From assembly GCA_011390785.1 (NCBI GenBank), contig JAABRR010000010.1, positions 68,784 to 132,783 on the forward strand: a stretch of DNA of 64,000 nt. The letters are read 5' to 3'. The notes beneath the pieces were generated by a model. That model was given only the letters and a program-made list of their open reading frames with translations. It made no database searches and had not been told where the DNA came from. The stretch is from Sphingobacteriia bacterium. Lineage in GTDB: Bacteria > Bacteroidota > Bacteroidia > Bacteroidales > UBA7960. A program made the position numbers and the translations under genes. This document shows positions 56,560 through 64,000 of the stretch, piece by piece. The first letter of the stretch is position 1, and every line of letters begins with the position of its first letter.

Positions 56560-58674
56560 ATGTTATCAAAATTTTTCTCCTTCCTTATAACATTTTCAGG
56601 GATACTTTTTCTTTTGCCTTTGGCAGAAAAGCTTCAGGCACAGGTCATACCTGTTGAAATTATTACCAATAATGATGGCAGCTTCACACTGTTACGTGGC
56701 GGAGAACCCTACTATATTAACGGAGGTGGAGGATCGAACATCGCACTCTTTCCTGAACTGGCTGCACGGGGCGGAAATTCAATTCGCACCTGGGGAGTTG
56801 ACAGTAACACCCCCGCTGTGCTCGATGCAGCGCACGCCAACGGACTTACCGTAATGCTAGGTCTATGGGTAGGCCATGAAGCACATGGATTTGACTATAA
56901 CAATGAAACTGCCATAGCCACACAGTTGGCCAATTTTCGTGCTGCCGTGCTGCAATACAAAGATCATCCTGCCCTGCTGGCCTGGGGAATAGGCAACGAA
57001 ATGGAAGTGGGTGCGACAAACATGAAAGTCTGGGATGCTATCAATGATATTGCCGCTATGATACATGAAGAAGATGGCAACCACCCAACCCTTACCATTA
57101 CAGCCCACATAAGCGTTTCAAAGGCTAATACCATAGCCCAGCGCGCGCCCAATCTCGACATGATCGGGGTAAATTCCTATGCCGGCATCAGCTCTATAGA
57201 TAACCGTATCAGAGAGTCAAACTGGAACAAACCATACCTAATCACAGAATGGGGTGTGAGCGGCCCCTGGGAAGTATCCAAAACTTCGTGGAATGCCCCA
57301 CTTGAGCCAACATCTACACAAAAGGCAGCACAATTTGCCGATCGTTATGAACAGTACATTGCACCCTTTTATGATCGTTTACTGGGAAGTTATGCCTTTT
57401 TGTGGGATAGTAAGTTTGAAGGTTCCTATACCTGGTTTGGCCTGTTTGTTAAAGAAGAAACCACACCCATGATTGATGCCTTACAACAAAAATGGGGTGC
57501 AGGACAACCCGACAACGCAGCACCACAGATTACAGGACTAACCATCAATAATAAAACCCAAAACTCCAGTCTGATCATTCCATTTGCCTTTAATAACCTG
57601 GTGGTTTGCCAGGCTACCGATCCGGATGGAGACACGTTGGAATATGAGTTTCTGGTATTGCCCGAAAGTGGAAACGATGGGGTGGTTATTACTCCTGAAA
57701 CAACCCTTAACCAGATTCCAGGTATTGTGTCCAGCACCTATGGAAACAAGGCGCGGCTCAATTTTACAGCAGAACACTCTTCGCGCAATCTCAGGCTGTA
57801 TGTTTTTGTCCGCGATGGGCAAGGTCATGTTGCCACTGCCAGCTTTCCGTTTCGGGTACAGTTGAATACTGCCGATCTTGATGAAAACCTGCTTAATGCC
57901 AGTCAGGATGCCTATGTAAGGGATGGAGAATTCAGTAGTACAACCTTCGGAACTACTGATTCACAGCACCTGCAGGTAATAAAAAGTGATTCGGAAGGAG
58001 AAACCCGGATTACCTACATTCAGTTCAATTTATCGAACGTAAATCCTGAATTTCATACGGTAGTGCTTGAGCTTTACGGCACGGCACCTACAGGCACTGT
58101 AATTGAAGCACGGGGCGGGGCAACTGATTCTTGGAGCCAGTCAGCCCTTACCTGGGAAAATAGAACAGAACCGGCCACCAACGCCCTGTCACCGGCATCA
58201 TTTCCCAATAACAACTACCGATGGTGGACCTGGAATGTTTCCGATTTCGTAAGACAACAATATGATGATGGGGTCAATAGTGTCAACCTGGTTATAATGG
58301 GTGCTGAAACTTCATCCAATGGCCCTGCTGTATTCAACAGCCGCGAAAACGGCCAAAACAGACCTAGATTAAGGGTAATATCAGGAGGGGTAAACAGTAT
58401 TACCCAAAATCCGCGGGAGGAAACAACAGCAATTAAAATTTATCCCAACCCTGCTGCTGATTATTTTCAGGTAAAATCTACAGAAACAAATGAGGACTCC
58501 CCTGCCCCTGCCAGCCTTTTGGTTTATAACATAAGCGGACAACTTGTACTAATTAGGCCATGGAGTAATACAAAGAAATTCAGCATCAGCCATTTAAATA
58601 AAGGAATTTACTTTATCAGGGCCATAGATAAAAACGGGATGATACTGATGAATGAAAAAATCATCAAATTATAG
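56560..58674 (+). CDS. Secreted clan GH-A glycoside hydrolase with DNRLRE-like and T9SS domains
   Basis: ATG at 56560 gives 704 residues (a TTG one codon upstream is possible). After a signal peptide, a TIM barrel (about 30-315) shows GNSIRTWGVDSN, the likely acid/base Glu147 in GIGNEMEVG and the likely nucleophile Glu230 in LITEWGVSGPWE. This fits clan GH-A; I cannot fix the family (GH2- or GH5-like). An Ig-like domain follows (about 325-440). Next comes a DNRLRE/CBM96-like domain (about 447-605, QDAYVRDGEFSSTTFGT to SRENGQNRPRLRV). A type A T9SS sorting domain (IYPNPAADYFQV, GIYFIRAIDKNG) ends it. It should act outside the cell, upstream of the GH31 lipoprotein in the degradation order. Confidence 0.8.
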   Translation: MLSKFFSFLITFSGILFLLPLAEKLQAQVIPVEIITNNDGSFTLLRGGEPYYINGGGGSNIALFPELAARGGNSIRTWGVDSNTPAVLDAAHANGLTVMLGLWVGHEAHGFDYNNETAIATQLANFRAAVLQYKDHPALLAWGIGNEMEVGATNMKVWDAINDIAAMIHEEDGNHPTLTITAHISVSKANTIAQRAPNLDMIGVNSYAGISSIDNRIRESNWNKPYLITEWGVSGPWEVSKTSWNAPLEPTSTQKAAQFADRYEQYIAPFYDRLLGSYAFLWDSKFEGSYTWFGLFVKEETTPMIDALQQKWGAGQPDNAAPQITGLTINNKTQNSSLIIPFAFNNLVVCQATDPDGDTLEYEFLVLPESGNDGVVITPETTLNQIPGIVSSTYGNKARLNFTAEHSSRNLRLYVFVRDGQGHVATASFPFRVQLNTADLDENLLNASQDAYVRDGEFSSTTFGTTDSQHLQVIKSDSEGETRITYIQFNLSNVNPEFHTVVLELYGTAPTGTVIEARGGATDSWSQSALTWENRTEPATNALSPASFPNNNYRWWTWNVSDFVRQQYDDGVNSVNLVIMGAETSSNGPAVFNSRENGQNRPRLRVISGGVNSITQNPREETTAIKIYPNPAADYFQVKSTETNEDSPAPASLLVYNISGQLVLIRPWSNTKKFSISHLNKGIYFIRAIDKNGMILMNEKIIKL

Positions 58675-58709
58675 GCAGCCCCTTGCCAACCATCTATTGC
58701 TAATGATTA

Positions 58710-59057
58710 TTAATCCGGAATTCGACTAATCCGTGGATAAAACTTAAATTCTATTCTCACATAATCACCCCCACCAATTTCGCGGGTAATATTATCATCA
58801 GGTTGGAAGAACTCCTCTTCCGGAAAAGCAGCCACAATATCGTTGAGATTGATTAAGAAAATGGATAAACAACAGATGCTCTGAACAAGAAACCCGGAAA
58901 TTGAAATTGGATGATCGCAGCGTAATAAATAATCAGGTAATAAGGTTCTGTTTTTTCGTGTAATCCAATAAGCTACTAAGGTTGAAAAAATAGAAATAAG
59001 GTTTGCAAAGACTACCAGACTATACGAAAAATCAGATCGTATTAATTCCGGAGTTAT
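58710..59057 (-). pseudogene. Startless 115-codon frame, remnant of a membrane protein gene
   Basis: On the minus strand, 115 codons are open from just after a stop at 59058-59060 to the TAA at 58710-58712, with no ATG anywhere and the only GTG two thirds of the way in. The translation is protein-like: two hydrophobic segments (SLVVFANLISIFSTLVAYWI; ISISGFLVQSICCLSIFLI) separated by a basic loop (TRKNRTLL), and an acidic-to-aromatic end (EEEFFQPDDNITREIGGG, DYVRIEFKFYPRI). It lies beyond the terminator of the upstream-coordinate operon. I infer a gene that lost its 5' end. The family is not recognised. Confidence 0.45.
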
Positions 59058-59150
59058 TTAACCTGATTTTGCATGGATTTCAAAAGCCTTCAGCCTTCAT
59101 TCTAATAACCGTAAATAGTTGCAATAATTTCATTGTTATCACTAATCAGG

Positions 59151-59202
59151 AGAAAAAAATAAAACCCTGCAAAAAGGAAATTGATTCCAAAATTTGCAGG
59201 GT
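59151..59202 (-). terminator. Intrinsic terminator of the SusCD operon
   Basis: Ten-base perfect arms ACCCTGCAAA (59164-59173) and TTTGCAGGGT (59193-59202), with inner arms GGAA and TTCC, are followed on the minus strand by TTTATTTTTT (A-rich 59153-59163 on plus). It lies about 210 bases after the stop of the T9SS repeat protein gene. Confidence 0.8.
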
Positions 59203-59270
59203 AAAATATATTGGGCTGTACCAGAAATTAATCAAACCCGCTTTGTGGAAAGTTTTTTACAATTTTAAAA

Positions 59271-59382
59271 AACCGCCCGGAATTTTCTTTCATTCACCTA
59301 ATTTAACCAACCCAAATCATAGCTTGTCCAAATCAAAGCCAAATAATAAATTGAATAAAGAAAGAAAAATTACCGGACGGCT
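59271..59382. repeat. Imperfect long-range inverted repeat in the 3' region of the SusCD operon
   Basis: The arm at 59271-59291 (AACCGCCCGGAATTTTCTTTC) and the reverse complement of 59360-59382 agree at about 18 of 21 positions, separated by about 68 bases. In the transcript of the minus-strand operon they could pair into a large stem between the last stop codon and the terminator. Confidence 0.45.
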
Positions 59383-59410
59383 AAGCAACAATTAACTAAC
59401 CAAACCTAAC

Positions 59411-61984
59411 CTATTCTTTAACAAACTTTTGTGTGTGAAGAGTACCGGTTTCATCAAGTATTCTGATGAAATATACACCACTCTTCAGAGATGCTGTATT
59501 CACTACAGTATTATTAGAAGATTGCAGGCTTTGCAATACAACTTTTCCAACAATATCATAAACCTGGTATTCAGAAATCATAACTGGACTCTGAATAGTA
59601 AGCATATTCCTTACCGGGTTGGGATACATGGTAATTGCTGATGAACCCAAATCGCTTTCAGGAACACTAACATCTGATTGATGAACAAAATTTACTTCTT
59701 CCATCCATCTTGAAATTTCAGGAACATCAAAAGACCAGTCGGTGCCGGCTTCAATAAGCACATCATCAGCATAAATATTCATGCTATGCGTGCCAACGGG
59801 CAATTGCATCAAATCTACAAACCAGGTATCGAATTCCAGAACTTCTACTTCTTCACCTTCAGCTGGTGGATCGGGAACAAACAGTTCAAGTGGAATCCGC
59901 TCGCCACTGTCATTGATCTCAATTTCATACCCCTGCACATCCTCCATATAACTATGCACCTGGAATTTAATATCGGCATAATAAACTGGAGTTAGTATCG
60001 GGCCCATAACATTATGGAAATACCATTCTTCACCACTTACATTGCGTTTGTCATCAAAGACTATCAACAACGTATGATAAAAATCATTCCGAATACCTGA
60101 TTCCGGAAGATCAATAGACTCATCAGCATGCAGGGTAATATCCACCCAATTCCCCATATCAGTATATTCAGCCCACATACGTAGCCTTGTATCATTGCTG
60201 TGCGGAGTACCTCTCAGCTCTATGCGGAAATCTCCAAATCTTGCAGTACCTGTAGTATCACGATCTTCGGTGTAAATCTTGGTTGAAAATGATCTTCCTT
60301 CATCAAAAGAAATTGTGCTGGGCAGATAATAGAATATTCCAGACCAGTAATCACCACCAGTCATTGACATTCCTACTTCGGGCGCGTTATTTACATCATC
60401 AGGATCAGGATTGGGTATTTCACCAATATAGGCACCACCACTAAATCCAGAGAAAGATAATTCTACAGCACTCTGGAAATCAAAATAGGTAACCTGTGGG
60501 CCGGGGTCAGCAATCATAGGTCCATAAATTTTATCGAAGTACCATTCTTTACCGGCATCACTATTTTCATCGTCAAAAATTAAAACGATACGATCGTAAA
60601 CACCATCAAGGAATTCACCTTCTGCGTCAGAAGCATCGAAAACAAGTTGTTGCCATTCGCCCGGTGTTGTATATTGGGCCCACATGCGAAGTTTTGGATC
60701 CTGCCCACCATCTTCGAGCATTATGCGGACCCGGCCAGCTTCTGCACTGTAAACAGACATCACAAATCTCTTCACGAAGCCAAACTCTATAGGAGCAGGA
60801 AGATCATAGCTCATACCCGCCCAGCTGGCAGAACCGGTTACAGCCAAACCAGCCTCGGCTTCCCAGTGAACTTCATTATCGGCATCAGGGTTAGGCACTA
60901 CACCCATATATTCTGCACCACTAAATCCGTTCCAGTCTTTGCGGAAATTGGTAGAATTATAGTATTTTTTGGGTGGTGTTTCATCGGGTGGTGTTTGGGG
61001 TGAACCGCGGAGCTCATCAAAATACCATTCTTCGCCAGATCCGGCTCTGTCGTGCGCAAAAACAAGCATTACACGGTTAAACTGATTGTGGTATTCTTTA
61101 GGGATGCGCCAGGTTAGCAACTGCCATTCACCTGGTGTGGTATATTCAACATTGAGTTTGAGCTCTGCTGCATCGCCATTAAACTGCAAACGTGTACTGC
61201 CTTCGAGGGTTGGGTGGTAAACCATCATTGTAAAAATGGTATCGTTGCGCAAATCGAAGGTAGTTGTAAGGCGGTAAACAATACCATCCCAGGGGTTATT
61301 ACCAGTGGTAAACTTCCCAACACTATCAGAAGGGTTGGCACCATCAGTTACAGGGTTGGCCATTACTCCATCAAAAGTAGCCCCGGCATTATCAAATTCG
61401 GGTTGCGGTTCTTCTTCAAAATCAAAATATAGTTCAGCGCCCATTTCGGGGTAAGCTTCTGGTCCTTTCAAATCATCGAAATACCATTCCTGACCTGGGC
61501 TATGCTGGTTGTGGGCAAAAACAAGACCTACAGAGTTGAAATGCATATCATGCTCTTTATCCAGATGCCACTCAAGCAACTGCCATTCTCCGGGAGTATT
61601 GTAATAAGTTTCATCAGATTTTAATTCATAATCACCGAAAAAATGCAGCCTTATTCTGGCATCGGTTGCAGTGGGGTGATAAACCAGCATGGTAAAAATG
61701 GTATCTCTGCGCAAATCAAGTTTATTGGCAAAATGATATCGAATGCCATCCCAGGAGTTGTTGCCTGTAGTACTTTTCCCCACTTTGGCAGATCCGTTAA
61801 TGGCATCGGAAGATGGATTATCAACTACGCCATCATAAATCCCTCCAATAAGTTGAAATTCAGGAAGCTCTGTACCATCTTCGAAAGTAAAATATGTGAC
61901 TGGTGGTTCCTGTGCTAAAGCTGTTACAAGGCCAAGTGACAACAAGAGTGTTATGGCCAGGTTCATTAGTACGGTTTTTTTCAT
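59411..61984 (-). CDS. T9SS-exported protein with four tandem glycan-binding-like repeats
   Basis: An 857-residue protein with a signal peptide (VLMNLAITLLLSLGLVTALA). Four repeats of about 150-165 residues occupy about 29-180, 181-335, 340-495 and 498-665. Each has a first strand of the YFDF type, the line GVVxNPxxD, a WxGIxYxL line, TTPGEWQxL and a closing LVFAHD/LIFDDxxxxxGxEWYFDxLxGP. Repeats 1-2 and 3-4 are closest to each other. An Ig-like domain (about 668-760) and a type A sorting domain (YPNPVRNMLTI, GVYFIRILDE) follow. Similar beta-sandwich repeats occur on Bacteroidota glycanases. With susD 172 bases upstream, it is probably the surface glycan-binding protein of the locus. No catalytic domain is seen. 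Confidence 0.75.
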   Translation of the reverse strand: MKKTVLMNLAITLLLSLGLVTALAQEPPVTYFTFEDGTELPEFQLIGGIYDGVVDNPSSDAINGSAKVGKSTTGNNSWDGIRYHFANKLDLRRDTIFTMLVYHPTATDARIRLHFFGDYELKSDETYYNTPGEWQLLEWHLDKEHDMHFNSVGLVFAHNQHSPGQEWYFDDLKGPEAYPEMGAELYFDFEEEPQPEFDNAGATFDGVMANPVTDGANPSDSVGKFTTGNNPWDGIVYRLTTTFDLRNDTIFTMMVYHPTLEGSTRLQFNGDAAELKLNVEYTTPGEWQLLTWRIPKEYHNQFNRVMLVFAHDRAGSGEEWYFDELRGSPQTPPDETPPKKYYNSTNFRKDWNGFSGAEYMGVVPNPDADNEVHWEAEAGLAVTGSASWAGMSYDLPAPIEFGFVKRFVMSVYSAEAGRVRIMLEDGGQDPKLRMWAQYTTPGEWQQLVFDASDAEGEFLDGVYDRIVLIFDDENSDAGKEWYFDKIYGPMIADPGPQVTYFDFQSAVELSFSGFSGGAYIGEIPNPDPDDVNNAPEVGMSMTGGDYWSGIFYYLPSTISFDEGRSFSTKIYTEDRDTTGTARFGDFRIELRGTPHSNDTRLRMWAEYTDMGNWVDITLHADESIDLPESGIRNDFYHTLLIVFDDKRNVSGEEWYFHNVMGPILTPVYYADIKFQVHSYMEDVQGYEIEINDSGERIPLELFVPDPPAEGEEVEVLEFDTWFVDLMQLPVGTHSMNIYADDVLIEAGTDWSFDVPEISRWMEEVNFVHQSDVSVPESDLGSSAITMYPNPVRNMLTIQSPVMISEYQVYDIVGKVVLQSLQSSNNTVVNTASLKSGVYFIRILDETGTLHTQKFVKE

Positions 61985-62156
61985 AAGATTTAGATTTAAG
62001 TGTGAATAATTGGTTTTGTTTTAAGAAGCTCTAAATTAGAAATATGATTAGTTAAAGAAAAAAAATTGGTCCCTTCATAATTACTTACATTAATTGCACC
62101 TATACACCAAATACACGTCATCACAAAACAGACGCGATAACCACTTGAAAAACAGA

Positions 62157-63605
62157 CTAAAACGACACGTACCAATTTTGCTTGTTACCAAAAAAAGCGG
62201 CTACCACGGGCTCATTTTCACTGCCATATTTTTGAATCATAAGATCTATAAGGTAATCAGGATCATCTCTGCGCTCAGCAACCCTAAGAATATCGAACCA
62301 TCGCTTGCCTTCGAATGCCATTTCACGGGCCTTTTCATCAAGGATCAACTCCTCAGTAACCAGTATGGAATCCTGAAGATTATCCGCTGTTATGCCAACC
62401 GGTGGTAAACCTACCCGACCCCGGATACCTCTTGAGAAATTGGTGAACAAAGAATCGCTGCCATTATTGAGCAGTTGCAGGGCAATATCCACATGCCCCA
62501 TTCTGTTGTAGGCTTCAGCAAGCATAAGATGCACATCGCCAGCACGAAAAAGAATAACGGGCATATCACTGATAAAAGGATCATCAAGAGATCGGGTATA
62601 TTTACCCACCTCATTGGAATTCTTAAACGTTCCGGCAATTCGGTGTGTATTGGTAATCATTTCCTGGATCTTCGTAGTGGGTTTCAGATGATACCCTTGC
62701 GGAGAAACAGATGAGAAAGCATTAAGAAGTTCATTTTCCTGTTTTTCTGCCACATCGAAAATAATTTTGGTCATAATATCATCTGTAGCGCTCTCATCGC
62801 CTTTGAAAAGGTTTACCCACCGGTTGTTCTGCAGGTCAGCATCCAGAATAAACCGCCATGTGTCGCCTGTTTCAACGGCAGCTCTTAAGGTACTGATGGC
62901 GTTGGCATAATCATCTTTCCACAAATACATTTCGCCTAAAAGAGCATTGGCTGAGGCCAGGTTAAAAAAGTGCCCGTTTGAAACCCTTGAAAGCAGAAAA
63001 TGAGGCAATACTTCGTTCACACTCTCAATAAGTGATTCGATCTGAACAGGATTGGCAGATACATTGGAATAAAAATCAATAATTGCGTCGGCCTCATCGC
63101 TGGCAGCATGATTTTCAGTGATATACGGCACCTGGTCGTAGGTACGCATCAGCTGAAAGTAAACCCATGCCCTAAGTGTTACTGCTTCGGCATGCATATT
63201 AAGAAGTTCGTCGGTGTAGGTTGTACCTTCGGCAATAAGCCTGTTCAGGTTTGAGAGCACATCATTGGCATTGGATATGATCCTGAATGCTTCCAACCGG
63301 CCCAGGTAAGGATTATCAGCCTCCCATTGCAGGTTGTTGAGCTGCTGCAGGCTGGCGCTTGCCTGGCTGGTGGTGGTTAGGAGATCGCCCCGGAGTTCGC
63401 CACCAATAACATAGGCATCCATGTAATCCTGCATGAGTGCATACAATCCGTTTACCGTTGATCGGGTGGTAAGAAAATCTGAATAATTATTCTCTTCAGA
63501 TAAGGCTGTATTGATGTCAGGATCAAAGAAATCGTCGCAGCCTGTTAATGAAAAAGCCAGTATTACAACTCCCAAAACTCTGATTATAAAATATTTGCTA
63601 TTCAT
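62157..63605 (-). CDS. SusD/RagB family outer membrane lipoprotein
   Basis: Start at ATG 63605 gives MNSKYFIIRVLGVVILAF with lipobox LTGC (Cys23); six more codons are in frame upstream to 63623. The 482-residue protein has the SusD layout: an N-terminal CDDFFDPDINTALSEENNYSD, tetratricopeptide-like helices (LRAWVYFQLMRTYDQVPYITE), LASANALLGEMYLWKDDYANAI, and a RagB domain ending with VPVILFRAGDVHLMLAEAYNR-like and EKAREMAFEGKRWFDILR-like segments (DEKAREMAFEGKRWFDILRV). It lids the SusC pore and captures oligosaccharides at the cell surface. SusC lies 60 bases upstream on the same strand. Confidence 0.93.
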   Translation of the reverse strand: MNSKYFIIRVLGVVILAFSLTGCDDFFDPDINTALSEENNYSDFLTTRSTVNGLYALMQDYMDAYVIGGELRGDLLTTTSQASASLQQLNNLQWEADNPYLGRLEAFRIISNANDVLSNLNRLIAEGTTYTDELLNMHAEAVTLRAWVYFQLMRTYDQVPYITENHAASDEADAIIDFYSNVSANPVQIESLIESVNEVLPHFLLSRVSNGHFFNLASANALLGEMYLWKDDYANAISTLRAAVETGDTWRFILDADLQNNRWVNLFKGDESATDDIMTKIIFDVAEKQENELLNAFSSVSPQGYHLKPTTKIQEMITNTHRIAGTFKNSNEVGKYTRSLDDPFISDMPVILFRAGDVHLMLAEAYNRMGHVDIALQLLNNGSDSLFTNFSRGIRGRVGLPPVGITADNLQDSILVTEELILDEKAREMAFEGKRWFDILRVAERRDDPDYLIDLMIQKYGSENEPVVAAFFGNKQNWYVSF

Positions 63606-63664
63606 AGATCTCATTTTTTGCATCTAAATTTTATTCCGTCTATTCTGCATTTTGCATATTGTAA

Positions 63665-64000
63665 TTACAACCCCAGTTTTATACCAGCCACAAACATGGG
63701 AGTTAAAGGCGTTTGCCCATAATCAATCCCCTGCAGTGCAGGACTATTGGAATATCCGAATTCGGGGTAATACCCAAGGTAGTTGCTGAAAGTCAATAAA
63801 TTTTGCCCGGTTACATAAATGGTAAGGTTGTTATAGAAGCTGGCAGCTGGAAGTTTGTAAGCGAGTGTAACTTCTTTCAGCCTAAGGAACGAACCATCTT
63901 CGATCCAGCGGTCGGAGAATCGGGCGTTTCCGGCTGGGTCGCCATGAACCATCCGGGGCACATCGGTATCATCATTTTCTCCTTTCCAGGCATACAGGGC
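63665..64000 (-). CDS. SusC/RagA family TonB-dependent outer membrane protein, C-terminal end (cut by window end)
   Basis: The frame is open to the window edge on the minus strand, so only the last 111 residues are seen. They contain the typical end of SusC-type barrels: FSDRWIEDGSFLRLKEVTLAYKLP, then LTIYVTGQNLLTFSNYLGYYPEFG, an almost invariant block in the family, and the final strand FVAGIKLGL. SusC proteins import oligosaccharides through the outer membrane using TonB energy. The gene precedes susD by 60 bases. The N-terminal plug and carboxypeptidase-like domain are off the window. Confidence 0.93.
   Translation of the reverse strand, partial: ALYAWKGENDDTDVPRMVHGDPAGNARFSDRWIEDGSFLRLKEVTLAYKLPAASFYNNLTIYVTGQNLLTFSNYLGYYPEFGYSNSPALQGIDYGQTPLTPMFVAGIKLGL

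Larger units (their letters stand above)
58675..59410. other. Convergent intergenic region with a gene remnant and hairpins
   Basis: The 736 bases between the two converging operons hold a startless coding remnant (58710-59057, minus strand), a strong minus-strand terminator (59151-59202) and an imperfect long-range inverted repeat (59271-59382). The plus-strand open frame at 59003-59395 lies across these hairpins and has no protein-like features. Confidence 0.6.

Noticed and set aside
59003-59395. 130-codon plus-strand frame between the converging operons
   Set aside because: Runs through a strong minus-strand terminator and an inverted repeat; Lys/Asn-rich with no domain pattern.
1-64000. 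CRISPR arrays, tRNA genes, insertion sequences, prophage
   Set aside because: No short regularly spaced direct repeats, no cloverleaf-like sequence with a CCA-side acceptor stem that I could recognise, and no transposase or integrase reading frame were found by eye; tRNAscan-SE and ISfinder searches would settle this.

Overview
The window is AT-rich chromosomal DNA of a Bacteroidota bacterium, most likely an environmental or marine member of the Bacteroidales/Marinilabiliales side of the phylum. The evidence is a SusC/SusD pair, several secreted proteins with type IX secretion (T9SS) C-terminal sorting domains, phylum-typical proteins (DUF2027-Smr, DUF3127, DUF2795, the roughly 1090-residue SecA), and promoters of the form TTG-N19/20-TAnnTTTG upstream of several genes. 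Genus and species cannot be read from the sequence. I found no tRNA, rRNA operon, CRISPR array, prophage or intact insertion sequence.

Positions 1-26,000 are mostly housekeeping genes in short operons on both strands: the end of a photolyase gene, a NUDIX hydrolase, glycogen branching enzyme, isoaspartyl dipeptidase with RNase Z, lipoate-protein ligase, a protein of nine 26-residue repeats, a sigma factor coupled to a family 2 glycosyltransferase, tgt with an LptF/G-type permease, two thioredoxins, a dihydroorotate dehydrogenase-like protein, a nucleoside kinase, and two FadL-type outer membrane proteins, the second paired with an SGNH-like lipoprotein.

Positions 26,000-34,100 hold a small surface-polysaccharide cluster on the minus strand (Wzx-type flippase, Wzz-type chain-length protein, O-antigen ligase-type protein, nitroreductase). 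It is followed on the plus strand by a DUF2027-Smr gene and the RNase P RNA gene (rnpB), and on the minus strand by a family 4 glycosyltransferase. Positions 34,300-44,000 carry a T9SS-exported GxGYxYP-type protein, an unusual two-domain adenylate kinase whose second copy has lost its catalytic residues, a YgjV-acetyltransferase fusion, secA, a DUF2795 gene and a pyridoxamine kinase.

Positions 44,000-64,000 look like a polysaccharide utilisation locus. On the minus strand lie susC (cut by the window edge), susD and a T9SS protein with four tandem glycan-binding-like repeats. Converging on them from the plus strand are a GH31 lipoprotein and a multidomain clan GH-A hydrolase. A membrane-spanning propeller/Y_Y_Y/LuxR regulator lies just upstream of these enzymes, and a 2009-residue multidomain T9SS hydrolase reads away from the regulator. 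A perfect inverted repeat fills the spacer of the promoter predicted for the GH31 operon. Three decayed coding remnants (a Wzi-like start, a glycosidase-like tail and a 115-codon frame without a start) mark past gene loss in this region. The substrate is not evident from the sequence.
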